From the NCBI GenBank assembly GCA_021818985.1, contig JAKASO010000006.1, forward strand, positions 27,195-91,194: 64,000 nt of DNA, read 5' to 3'. The translations under genes were made by a program, and so were the position numbers. Position 1 is the stretch's first letter, and each line of letters starts with the position of its first letter. Below are positions 57,050 through 64,000 of this stretch, piece by piece. This stretch comes from a bacterium. GTDB lineage: Bacteria; SZUA-79; Acidulodesulfobacterales; Acidulodesulfobacteraceae. The notes below the pieces were generated by a model that was not told where the DNA came from, searched no databases, and was given only the letters and a program-made list of their open reading frames with translations.

Positions 57050-57941
57050 TTATTTAAATAATTATTTTAAGATCGCATTTTTGAATATAAGGTCTAACCT
57101 TGCCGGTAATTTTTTTGCCTTCCTCATTATGTCTTTTTCATTCTTTGTAATGCTTATTTTTACACTCTGTTATATCAATGTTTATAATTACATGCTGTCT
57201 TTTGAAAAGAATAACACCATGCTTATTTTTTTAAAAGACAGTGCCAATTATCATAATAATAATATCATCGTTAATGATTTATTGAAGAATATAAAAAAGC
57301 TTCACGGGGTTAAGAGTATAAAATATTACTCGTATAACTCCTCTTTAAGATTTCTTATTAAACATACCCCTAAGATTAGTCCGGTATTAAAAACAATAGA
57401 TCCGCGCGATCTTCCTCCAGTTATCAAGATTCATTTTAACCCTGAGTATATAAGCAGGATCTATCTTTCAAATGTTTATTTTAGGGTTAAGTCTTTAAAC
57501 GGCGTCCAGTTTGTCTATTACAGCAGATTATTGGCGGATAAGATCGGCGAATTCATATTTTTTACAAAAGTTATCGGGCTACTCATATTTTTATTCCTGT
57601 TCATATCTTCGATTTTTATATCATATAGCGCAATAAAACTTATAATCTTAAAAAAACAGGACGAGATCGAGATACTGAAGCTTGTCGGTGCGACAAACAG
57701 TTATATTAGAATCCCTATGTTTATAGAGGGTGTGATCGGCGCCGTTTTGTCATTTATTACCTCCATTATTCTCCTTTTTTTGTTATTTAAGATATTTATT
57801 TATTATCATTTTAACGGGTTTCTTTCTTATTTTAAGATTGAGGTGGTTTTTTTGAATGCTTTTGAAATCTTCGTTATATTTCTTATTGCGGTATTATCAG
57901 GTTTTTTGGGAACTTATTTTTCTTCAAGGAAATTTTTCTGA
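57030..57941 (+). CDS. ftsX: Cell division membrane protein FtsX
   Basis: A protein of about 303 residues with four membrane helices: one near residue 35, then a periplasmic domain (about 60-165), and three near 175, 225 and 275. KLVGATNSYIRIPMFIEGVIGA is in the conserved C-terminal MacB/FtsX region (about 215-235). FtsX normally signals across the membrane to a peptidoglycan-hydrolase activator. The start is uncertain: TTG 57030 is well placed after GGAAGGG, GTG 57024 and ATG 56991 are alternatives. It overlaps ftsE and is followed 1 base later by its partner gene. Confidence 0.87.
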   Translation: MISQKINYLNNYFKIAFLNIRSNLAGNFFAFLIMSFSFFVMLIFTLCYINVYNYMLSFEKNNTMLIFLKDSANYHNNNIIVNDLLKNIKKLHGVKSIKYYSYNSSLRFLIKHTPKISPVLKTIDPRDLPPVIKIHFNPEYISRIYLSNVYFRVKSLNGVQFVYYSRLLADKIGEFIFFTKVIGLLIFLFLFISSIFISYSAIKLIILKKQDEIEILKLVGATNSYIRIPMFIEGVIGAVLSFITSIILLFLLFKIFIYYHFNGFLSYFKIEVVFLNAFEIFVIFLIAVLSGFLGTYFSSRKFF

Positions 57942-57942
57942 A

Positions 57943-58605
57943 ATGAAAAACAGATCCGGTATAATTTCTAAAACCTTTTTATCGTTTTTCATATTTTTCA
58001 CTTTTTTACTGCTCAATAATACGCCTGCTTGCAGTAAAACTGTTTATGGCAGCACTCATCTTGCAATGATCAGATTAAAAAAATATAAATCCGATCTGGA
58101 GGGGTTATTTAGAAATATTAATGAAACCGGCGCTCAAATACGCAGCCTGAACAAAAAGATAAGAAAGTCGCATATAAAAATAAGAGAGCTTGGAAAAAAG
58201 ATCACAGGCTATGGAAAAATATTAAGACGGTTAGTTAGAAAAATATTGATTTTTCAAGAAGAAAGATCGTCAATCAGGCTGCAGCCTGTTAATAAAAGTA
58301 TAAATTATATAATAGTGAGTTATGACCTGAAAAGTATATTAAGCCGCGAGGAACAAAAATTACGCAGATCAATAGCGCGAAAGAATAAATATCACATGTT
58401 GATGAATGCCTTAAACGGCCAAAAAAAAGGGCTCAAACATAAGATAAAATATCTCGAAACATCAAAAAAATCTTTAAGCAGGCTTGTTTTAAAGACTGAA
58501 TATTACATTAAGTCTTTAAGAAAGAAAGAACAGAATAAAATGAGTAGATTTTTAAAGAGAAAAGTTATAAAATTAATTCATAAGATTAAAAAAGATAAAA
58601 ATTAG
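57943..58605 (+). CDS. Periplasmic coiled-coil protein of the FtsEX cluster (EnvC-like without LytM domain)
   Basis: A 220-residue exported protein. The signal peptide (about residues 1-31) is followed by a coiled coil with many Lys, Arg and Leu, extending to about residue 200. Position directly after ftsX is that of EnvC, the activator of amidases, but the LytM/peptidase M23 domain of EnvC is missing and no fragment of it is seen in the 203 bases downstream. It may hold FtsX near peptidoglycan, with hydrolase activation by another protein. The name EnvC is therefore only positional. Confidence 0.65.
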   Translation: MKNRSGIISKTFLSFFIFFTFLLLNNTPACSKTVYGSTHLAMIRLKKYKSDLEGLFRNINETGAQIRSLNKKIRKSHIKIRELGKKITGYGKILRRLVRKILIFQEERSSIRLQPVNKSINYIIVSYDLKSILSREEQKLRRSIARKNKYHMLMNALNGQKKGLKHKIKYLETSKKSLSRLVLKTEYYIKSLRKKEQNKMSRFLKRKVIKLIHKIKKDKN

Positions 58606-58740
58606 ATTTATTGTTTTAATTTTCTTCCTGTTTTAATGGGCGGATTAGCCGGCTGCTATGATTACACGATTGAAAGTTGGAAGCCAGTGACGGCAAAAAT
58701 ATCACTATACTATACTACTATACTAATAGACTAATAGAAA

Positions 58741-58800
58741 AGGAGGACGGCTCTCATTCCTTCCCTCCTGGGCAAGGTTTTATAAAGATATAAAGAGCCG
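58741..58800 (+). promoter_or_regulatory. Possible alternative RNA structure before ctpA
   Basis: AGGAGG (58741-58746) is complementary to CCTCCT (58764-58769), and CGGCTCT (58748-58754) is complementary to AGAGCCG (58794-58800). The pairings cross, so they are either exclusive or form a pseudoknot. The second reaches within 8 bases of the ctpA ATG at 58809. Ribosome access could be controlled here; this is inference from base pairing only. Confidence 0.35.
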
Positions 58801-58808
58801 GAATTTAA

Positions 58809-60158
58809 ATGAAAATAGTTAAAAAAGAATTTAGCTTATTTGTTATTTTTATGAGTATTTTTATGAGCATGTTCGTTTTATATCCGCGATATGCGTATGC
58901 AAATGCGGCGGGTAAAAGCAAAACACCTGTTCTAAGCGGGCAAGCTATTAAAAATATAAGGCTTTTTTCAAAGGTTTATAGTTTAGTAAAAAAAAATTAC
59001 GTTAAGACCGAAAATTCAAAAAAATTAATTTACGGCGCCATTAAAGGGATGATCGGCGCTCTCGATCCCCATACCTATTTTTTGACGCGCAGTGAATTTA
59101 AAGATTTACGGGAGGAAACTTCCGGAGAGTTCACAGGGATTGGCATAAAGATTTCGGTTAAAGACCGCCATATTGTTATTATATCCCCGATAGATGGAAC
59201 CCCGGCGGCTAAAGCGGGGATTAAACCTGGGGATATCATAGAGAAAATCGGCAATGTTTCGACTTATAATATGAATGTTATGAAGGCGGTAAAACTCATG
59301 CGGGGAAAACCCGGCACATCGGTAGATCTTCTAATAATGCGCAAGGATTTTAAAAAGCCTGAACTTTTTGTGATCAAAAGGGCAAAGATAGTTCTTAAAA
59401 GCGTCAAATATATGATAATGCCGCATCATATTGGCTATGTGAGGATCTCGAGCTTTCAAACCCGCACTAACGGCGAGCTTTTAAGGGCGCTTAAAGAACT
59501 TAATGCTAAAGAAAACGGGCTTAAAGGTTTGATAGTAGATTTGAGAAATAATCCGGGAGGGCTTCTAAATTCCGCAGTCAAGGTTTGCAGCGATTTTATA
59601 AAAAACGGTGTCATAGTATATACCAAAGGAAGGATAAAATCACAGGATGTTAAATATTACGCTTCAGGAAAACATCTTCAGCCGGACTATCCTATGGTAG
59701 TGCTTGTTAATGCCGGAACGGCAAGCGCAGCTGAAATCACTGCCGGAAGCCTTCAGGCGCATAAAAGGGCGGTTGTTGTTGGGACAAAGACTTTTGGAAA
59801 GGGTTCCGTTCAAACTGTTTTTAATCTGCCGGAAGGTACCGGCATGGGGCTTACCACCGCTTTTTATTTTCTTCCCGACGGCGTATCTGTTCAGGATACC
59901 GGCGTTATTCCTAACTTCATAATTCATTCGTCAAAAGATTTCATTTTCGTAAAATCCCTTCCTAAATTAAGAGAGGTTGATCTCAGACATCATTTTAAAA
60001 ATCCTGAAAGCCAAAAATTGAAAAAGAGCGATAAATTTAAAGCATTCCGGTCATTTTTTAAAAAAGACGATCAGCTCAGATTCGCTTACGAACTTTTAGA
60101 GAGCTGGGGCTACCTTAAAAACAGCGATATGGGCAATGTGAAGCATAACGTAGAGTAA
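58809..60158 (+). CDS. ctpA: Carboxyl-terminal processing protease CtpA
   Basis: A 449-residue S41 serine protease. A signal peptide (about residues 1-33) is followed by an N-terminal helical region, a PDZ domain (about 100-180, with TGIGIKISV and GTPAAKAGIKPGDIIEKI) and the peptidase core. The catalytic Ser is in NAGTASAAEI and the Lys in FGKGSVQT. The C-terminal tail is Lys-rich. CtpA trims periplasmic or envelope proteins. The order ftsX, coiled coil, ctpA, yibQ is common in Gram-negative anaerobes. Confidence 0.93.
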   Translation: MKIVKKEFSLFVIFMSIFMSMFVLYPRYAYANAAGKSKTPVLSGQAIKNIRLFSKVYSLVKKNYVKTENSKKLIYGAIKGMIGALDPHTYFLTRSEFKDLREETSGEFTGIGIKISVKDRHIVIISPIDGTPAAKAGIKPGDIIEKIGNVSTYNMNVMKAVKLMRGKPGTSVDLLIMRKDFKKPELFVIKRAKIVLKSVKYMIMPHHIGYVRISSFQTRTNGELLRALKELNAKENGLKGLIVDLRNNPGGLLNSAVKVCSDFIKNGVIVYTKGRIKSQDVKYYASGKHLQPDYPMVVLVNAGTASAAEITAGSLQAHKRAVVVGTKTFGKGSVQTVFNLPEGTGMGLTTAFYFLPDGVSVQDTGVIPNFIIHSSKDFIFVKSLPKLREVDLRHHFKNPESQKLKKSDKFKAFRSFFKKDDQLRFAYELLESWGYLKNSDMGNVKHNVE

Positions 60159-60178
60159 TTATCTAATTATCTTATCGA

Positions 60179-61417
60179 ATGAAAAAAAACCGAAAAAAGA
60201 ATAAGATTTACGGTATTTTTTTATTTATCTTTTTATTGATAGCCGTAGTCTTTGTTTTTATCTATTTCAATCTAAATATTTTTAAAATACCGAAAGAAAA
60301 AAGGCCGTTGGTTAAGCCTAAAACCATTAGCGCTAATAAGCTTAAGATACAATATTTTAAAGAACATCCCGTTCGCGCTACGGATATTTTTTTTAACGGT
60401 ATACTTAAAAGTTTGAGTATTTCACGGAACAATATTATTGTTCAGGATATTAATATAGACATTAATATTCCTGCCGGAGATCCCGAAAATGTTAAAGAAA
60501 TCAGGCTGGACTACAAAAAGTACAATGTTCTTATCTCAAAAAACCTCGATTTTAACTTCATAAAAAATATCATTAAGAGCGGGTTCGAAAAATATATTAT
60601 CCCTTCGGGGACCAATATTCGTTATTTTATATATACGGTTAAAAATAACTGTTTTTGCGTTTATTTTTATCGTAAAAAAACCTTGTTCTTAAAAGCCGTC
60701 CTTTTAGTTAGAGGTAAAAATAATAGCGGGTTTAATTCTATACAAGGTTATGTGGATGCGCCTAAGATAGCTTTAGACATAGACGATGTCGGATATGACC
60801 CTTCATACATAGAAAAATTAGTTTCTTTAAAGATACCGGTCACTTTTGCGATATTTCCCGATGCACCTTTTTCAAAAAAGCTCGATATCTTTTTACATAA
60901 AGCTGGTTATGAAACCATAATACATATGCCTATGGAGTCAATATATCCAGACCTTAATCCAGGGGACGGTTCTCTTTATGTTACAATGAATAAAAAGGCT
61001 ATAATCAAGAAGCTAAAAAAGGATCTCTCAAAACTGCCTTATATCACCGGCGCAAATAACCACGAGGGATCGTTATTTACATCTGACCAGAAAAAGATAT
61101 GCGAAGTTGTCGGATTTTTAAAGAAAAAACAGCTTTTTTTTATGGACAGTCTTACCGATACTAAAAGTTTTGCGTATAGATGTTCGTTAGAGTTGGGCGA
61201 ACCATCAATCCAAAGAGATGTTTTTTTGGACGATAAACCGTCTTTAAAATATATACGTGATCAGCTAAAGGTGGCAGAAAAGCTTTCGGCAAAATTTAAA
61301 AGGGTTGTCGTGATAGCTCATCCACGTCCAGATACCATTGAAGTATTAATAAAAAAATTACCTGCGATTAAAAAGGAAGGTTACAGATTTGTCCCTTTAT
61401 GCGAGTTTTTAAGATAA
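60179..61417 (+). CDS. Divergent polysaccharide deacetylase (YibQ/DUF610)
   Basis: A 412-residue membrane-anchored protein. One helix (about 12-30) precedes a linker and a C-terminal CE4-like domain (about 195-412) with IALDIDDVGYDPSYIEKL, IPVTFAIFPDAPFS, GYETIIHMPMES, GANNHEGS and VVIAHPRPDTI. The family lacks known substrates but is regularly encoded after FtsEX, EnvC and CtpA, so it probably modifies or regulates envelope glycan. The start ATG is 21 bases after ctpA. Confidence 0.88.
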   Translation: MKKNRKKNKIYGIFLFIFLLIAVVFVFIYFNLNIFKIPKEKRPLVKPKTISANKLKIQYFKEHPVRATDIFFNGILKSLSISRNNIIVQDINIDINIPAGDPENVKEIRLDYKKYNVLISKNLDFNFIKNIIKSGFEKYIIPSGTNIRYFIYTVKNNCFCVYFYRKKTLFLKAVLLVRGKNNSGFNSIQGYVDAPKIALDIDDVGYDPSYIEKLVSLKIPVTFAIFPDAPFSKKLDIFLHKAGYETIIHMPMESIYPDLNPGDGSLYVTMNKKAIIKKLKKDLSKLPYITGANNHEGSLFTSDQKKICEVVGFLKKKQLFFMDSLTDTKSFAYRCSLELGEPSIQRDVFLDDKPSLKYIRDQLKVAEKLSAKFKRVVVIAHPRPDTIEVLIKKLPAIKKEGYRFVPLCEFLR

Positions 61418-61543
61418 ATTTATGCATGATTTCATAGTTTATGGTTATGGTTAAAGTGGTTGTATATTATTTATAATTTGAGGCAAAAGCCTTGCGTTCC
61501 GCATATTAAAAATAAGCAAATAAATAATTATTGGATTATGTAA

Positions 61544-62419
61544 ATGCGGCAAAAAGATACGGAAAACTATAAACAAGATTTTAAACATAAAGTTATTATA
61601 GCCCTTGATTTCGATAATATGCAAAGGGTAAGAAATATAATCAGAGAGCTTGAAGGCGAAGCCTATTTTTATAAGATAGGCATGGAGCTTTTCACGAGCT
61701 GCGGCCCTGAAGTAGTTAGAGAGATAAAAAACTCTGGATACGGGGTTTTTCTCGATCTTAAATTTTTGGATATTCCCAATACCGTATATAAAGCCGTCAG
61801 ATCCGCTGCCGGGTTAGGAGCCGATATAATAAGCGTTCACGCCTTAGGCGGGATAGAAATGATGAATGCAGCTAAAAAAGCCGTTGATGAACATAGGAAG
61901 GAATCCGGCAAAAAAATAAGCCTGTTTGCCGTGACTATACTTACAAGCATGTCTTCTGATGGGTTAAAAGAAATAGGTTTTTGCGATAAGCCCGATGGAA
62001 AAAATAGCGGTAAAAAAAATATTAGCCGTAATATTGCCGGTAATAATGGTAATTATTATAATTATAATAATAAAGATAAAATTGATAACAGTAAGATAAT
62101 GGTGGAAAGAGCGGTTTTGAAACTGGCAGGGCTTGCAAAAATGTGCGGGTTTGACGGGGTTGTTTGTTCTCCGGTTGAATCTGCGGCTATAAAATATACT
62201 TACGGAAATGAATTTCAAACAATAACTCCGGGTATCAGGTTAAGAGATTCCGGCAAAGAAATTTCCGGCAATGATCAAAAACGGATATCGTCCCCTTCAG
62301 CAGCTTTTGCGGCAAAAGCCGACTATATTGTTATCGGTAGGCCGATAACCCGCAGTGCCGACCCTCTTTTATCCTTAAAAAATGTTTATGAAGATATTAA
62401 AAATGCAATTAAACTTTAA
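61544..62419 (+). CDS. pyrF: Orotidine 5'-phosphate decarboxylase PyrF
   Basis: A 291-residue TIM-barrel enzyme giving UMP, the end of pyrimidine synthesis. ALDFDN at the N-terminus, VFLDLKFLDIPNTVYKAV with the catalytic Lys and Asp, and VVCSPVE, ITPGIR and DYIVIGRPIT near the C-terminus are all intact. An Asn/Lys/Tyr-rich insert of about 34 residues (about 152-185) interrupts the barrel and makes the protein longer than the usual 230-240 residues. It probably forms a surface loop. The short leader upstream has no clear ribosome site. Confidence 0.93.
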   Translation: MRQKDTENYKQDFKHKVIIALDFDNMQRVRNIIRELEGEAYFYKIGMELFTSCGPEVVREIKNSGYGVFLDLKFLDIPNTVYKAVRSAAGLGADIISVHALGGIEMMNAAKKAVDEHRKESGKKISLFAVTILTSMSSDGLKEIGFCDKPDGKNSGKKNISRNIAGNNGNYYNYNNKDKIDNSKIMVERAVLKLAGLAKMCGFDGVVCSPVESAAIKYTYGNEFQTITPGIRLRDSGKEISGNDQKRISSPSAAFAAKADYIVIGRPITRSADPLLSLKNVYEDIKNAIKL

Positions 62420-62478
62420 TTTTAGTTACGTTATTTTATGTTTACGCAACATATAACTATAATAACTATATAATAACT

Positions 62479-63249
62479 ATGCGGCTTGTCATATATGGGA
62501 CAAATACTATAAGAGAGGCTGTTCTATCGGGGAATTTATCCGCATGCATCTATATAAATGAGAAAAAACGGCGAAGCAGATTTATAAATAAAGATTTTAC
62601 CCAGCTACTAAAAAGTAAAAATATTAAGATTTGCGTTAAAGATGATGCCTATTTTTTAAAAGAATTTGGCAGGGAGGCTTTTATCAAAGGCATTGCTGCT
62701 GTTTTAGACTACCGTGAAAAAGAGTTTGAAGAGATATTTGCATATACGACATATAATAAACCGGATACTGCAGATCTAAAAAAGAACCCCTTTTATCTGC
62801 TTCTTGACGGAGTTACGGATCCTCAGAATTTAGGATCCATAGCAAGAACCGCAAACTGCGCCGGTGTAAAAGCAATTTTAATTCCAAAGGCAAATTCAGT
62901 TTATATAACTTCGGCGGTAGCGAATGTTTCACAAGGGGCTATTTTTTATACCGATATAGTTCGCGTTGTGAATATAGCAAGGACCATCGATCTTTTGAAA
63001 AAGGCGGGCATCTGGGTAATAGGCCTTTCAAACGAAGCCGAAGAAGACATATATGGGGTGGATTATAATATTCCGCTTGCCATTGTGGTGGGTTCGGAAG
63101 GGAAAGGATTAAGAAGGCTTACCGGGGAAAAATGCGAGAAGATCGTAAAGATCCCTATGCTCGGTGAAATAAACTCCCTTAATGCGTCCGTCAGTTTCGG
63201 TATTATAGCATACGAAATATTAAGGCAAAGGGTCTTCAAAAAAGCTTGA
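62479..63249 (+). CDS. TrmH/SpoU-family RNA 2'-O-ribose methyltransferase (RlmB-like)
   Basis: A 256-residue SPOUT methyltransferase with an N-terminal substrate-binding domain (about 1-90) and a knotted catalytic domain. Motif 1 is DGVTDPQNLGSIARTANCAGV, motif 2 is VVGSEGKGLRRL, and motif 3 is IPMLGEINSLNASVSFGI. The two-domain shape fits RlmB, which methylates G2251 of 23S rRNA, but other TrmH members cannot be excluded. It ends at the -35 box of the following promoter. Confidence 0.88.
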   Translation: MRLVIYGTNTIREAVLSGNLSACIYINEKKRRSRFINKDFTQLLKSKNIKICVKDDAYFLKEFGREAFIKGIAAVLDYREKEFEEIFAYTTYNKPDTADLKKNPFYLLLDGVTDPQNLGSIARTANCAGVKAILIPKANSVYITSAVANVSQGAIFYTDIVRVVNIARTIDLLKKAGIWVIGLSNEAEEDIYGVDYNIPLAIVVGSEGKGLRRLTGEKCEKIVKIPMLGEINSLNASVSFGIIAYEILRQRVFKKA

Positions 63250-63274
63250 CATTATTATATCGGTATTATATACT
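63246..63274 (+). promoter_or_regulatory. Sigma70 promoter for the cold-shock gene
   Basis: TTGACA (63246-63251) and TATACT (63269-63274) are separated by exactly 17 bases. The -35 element overlaps the stop codon of the methyltransferase gene. A leader of about 130 bases follows before the csp ATG, a length usual for cold-shock mRNAs, which are regulated through leader structure. Confidence 0.75.
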
Positions 63275-63411
63275 TTAAAATGAGTTATTTATCTATGTGG
63301 TTAGATAAAAATTTAATTTAACGTTTTACAGTTTGTATTGTGTCCGGCTCAATGGGCATAATTCCACGGTAGGCGCAAACAATTTGTAAAAGAGTAAGGA
63401 GAGAGTGAATT

Positions 63412-63615
63412 ATGAAACACCAAGGAAAAGTAAAATGGTTTAACGACAGCAAAGGTTTCGGATTTATTGAACAGGAAGACGGTCAAGATGTTTTCGTTCA
63501 TTATTCCGCGATTACTCAGGATGGATTTAAAAGCTTGAGTGAAGGACAGAGAGTTGAATTTGAAGTCACTAACGGTGCCAAAGGTCCGCAAGCCATTAAT
63601 GTAACAAAGATCTGA
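63412..63615 (+). CDS. Cold-shock domain protein (CspA family)
   Basis: A 67-residue single-strand nucleic-acid-binding OB-fold protein. The RNP1 motif is [10 protein letters not shown] (about residues 13-22) and RNP2 is DVFVHYSA (about 27-34), both intact. It acts as an RNA chaperone or antiterminator. AAGGAGAG lies 7 bases before the ATG. The stop codon is within a perfect palindrome that may form the terminator. Confidence 0.96.
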   Translation: MKHQGKVKWFNDSKGFGFIEQEDGQDVFVHYSAITQDGFKSLSEGQRVEFEVTNGAKGPQAINVTKI

Positions 63616-63640
63616 TCAGATCTTTGTTATTCTTAAACGG
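63603..63640 (+). terminator. Palindromic hairpin overlapping the csp stop codon
   Basis: AACAAAGATCTGA at 63603-63615 is followed immediately by its exact complement TCAGATCTTTGTT (63616-63628), a 26-base perfect palindrome. The csp TGA is at its centre. A few T residues follow (ATTCTT), so it may terminate or just protect the mRNA 3' end. Confidence 0.6.
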
Positions 63641-63761
63641 TATATTGCATCATTCCTGCCGATAATGTAAATTAACGCTGTGAAACATTGCTTTTTAGTT
63701 ATTAGGTTATATTTAGACGATTTCTAGATAGAAGAATAAAATATGCCGTATTTAAGTTTTT

Positions 63762-63800
63762 GCCCCAGTAAATAACATTTATTGGGGCTTTTTGTTTTTT
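63762..63800 (+). terminator. Strong intrinsic terminator before typA
   Basis: GCCCCAGTAAAT (63762-63773) pairs with ATTTATTGGGGC (63777-63788) with one G-U pair, and a run TTTTTGTTTTTT follows at 63789-63800. The clear GC clamp and T tract are textbook. It either terminates csp read-through or a short transcript starting in 63629-63761. Confidence 0.8.
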
Positions 63801-63866
63801 ACAAGTACGTAAACGCGGTATTAATTGCGGTAATAGTGGTAATAGGTAATAACGGAGGCTATATAA

Positions 63867-64000
63867 TTGTTGCATCAAGAAACGATCAGGAATATTGCCG
63901 TTGTCGCTCATGTTGATCACGGTAAAACGACATTGATAGATAAAATGCTCAAGGAAAGCGCCAGCATTAGAGAAGGGGAAGCCATGCCGGAAAGGGCAAT
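63867..64000 (+). CDS. typA: GTP-binding translation factor TypA/BipA (5' end only)
   Basis: The first 44 codons of a translational GTPase, cut by the window end. The G1 loop [15 protein letters not shown] is present near residue 14, as in TypA/BipA and LepA; the following [14 protein letters not shown] contains the TypA-type switch I spacing. The start is a TTG, 8 bases after GGAGG, with a second TTG directly behind it; neither has an ATG alternative. BipA acts in ribosome assembly under stress and cold, fitting the adjacent cold-shock gene. Confidence 0.85.
   Translation, partial: MLHQETIRNIAVVAHVDHGKTTLIDKMLKESASIREGEAMPERA

Noticed and set aside
58636..58734. 32-codon frame starting MGGLAGC, similar to a lipobox
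   Set aside because: There is no hydrophobic signal before the lipobox in the same frame and no start with a ribosome site; likely chance.

Overview
The window is a low-GC chromosomal segment (mid-30s percent GC by eye) from a Gram-negative bacterium. A Tol envelope system, FtsEX with a periplasmic coiled-coil partner, CtpA, a YibQ-type deacetylase, lipoprotein signals and an O-antigen-ligase-like protein all imply a two-membrane envelope. Gene order (rpsB-tsf-pyrH-frr-uppS-cdsA-dxr; ftsE-ftsX-coiled coil-ctpA-yibQ), a short ArgA-like GNAT paired with ArgJ, and a PEP-synthase regulator resemble deltaproteobacterial lineages in the old sense. That placement is inference; no rRNA is present. 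Genes are tightly packed, mostly on the + strand, with very AT-rich gaps. No tRNA, rRNA, CRISPR array, insertion sequence or phage gene was seen, and no gap exceeds 300 bases.

Layout. 1-4200: tolQ (partial), tolR, a TolA/TonB-like gene, tolB and a CpoB-like lipoprotein, without pal between tolB and cpoB. 4212-9133: tsaD, rsmA, glpK, a TPR protein and an RlaP-type nucleotidyltransferase. 9208-12370 (minus strand): panC, an amidohydrolase, panD and fxsA. 12629-13549: an orphan membrane c-type heme sensor. 13669-21971: a storage-glucan cluster of a DUF4912 protein, three different GH57 enzymes and GlgA. 22018-24873: an O-antigen-ligase-like protein and a polyprenyl phosphosugar transferase. 25132-36882: aconitase, NAD kinase, recN, ArgA-like GNAT, rhodanese, PpsR, PmbA, SecA and ArgJ. 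36995-43419: polysaccharide deacetylase, then the ribosomal/isoprenoid operon rpsB to dxr. 43709-55006: gamma-carbonic anhydrase-like protein, Ppx/GppA, guaB, guaA, dnaE, accA, cobQ. 55125-55505: a repeat-containing lipoprotein on the minus strand with a decayed tail. 55721-62419: thiE, ftsE, ftsX, coiled-coil partner, ctpA, yibQ, pyrF. 62479-64000: rlmB-like methyltransferase, cold-shock protein, and the 5' end of typA/bipA.

Functional reading. The window is mostly housekeeping: envelope integrity and division, translation, nucleotide and cofactor synthesis (pantothenate, thiamine, cobalamin, purine, UMP), arginine and fatty-acid entry steps. The most distinctive metabolic block is the glucan cluster, whose enzymes cover chain elongation, branching, disproportionation and hydrolysis within one run of genes.

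Points worth a second look: a 43-codon Hfq-like fragment beside dxr; the lipoprotein whose frame continues in coding-like form through stop codons; Asn-rich inserts inside DnaE, PyrF and CobQ; an FtsEX partner without a LytM domain; possible pseudoknot leaders upstream of rpsB and ctpA; and frequent TTG starts. I saw no convincing, wholly new multi-gene system.
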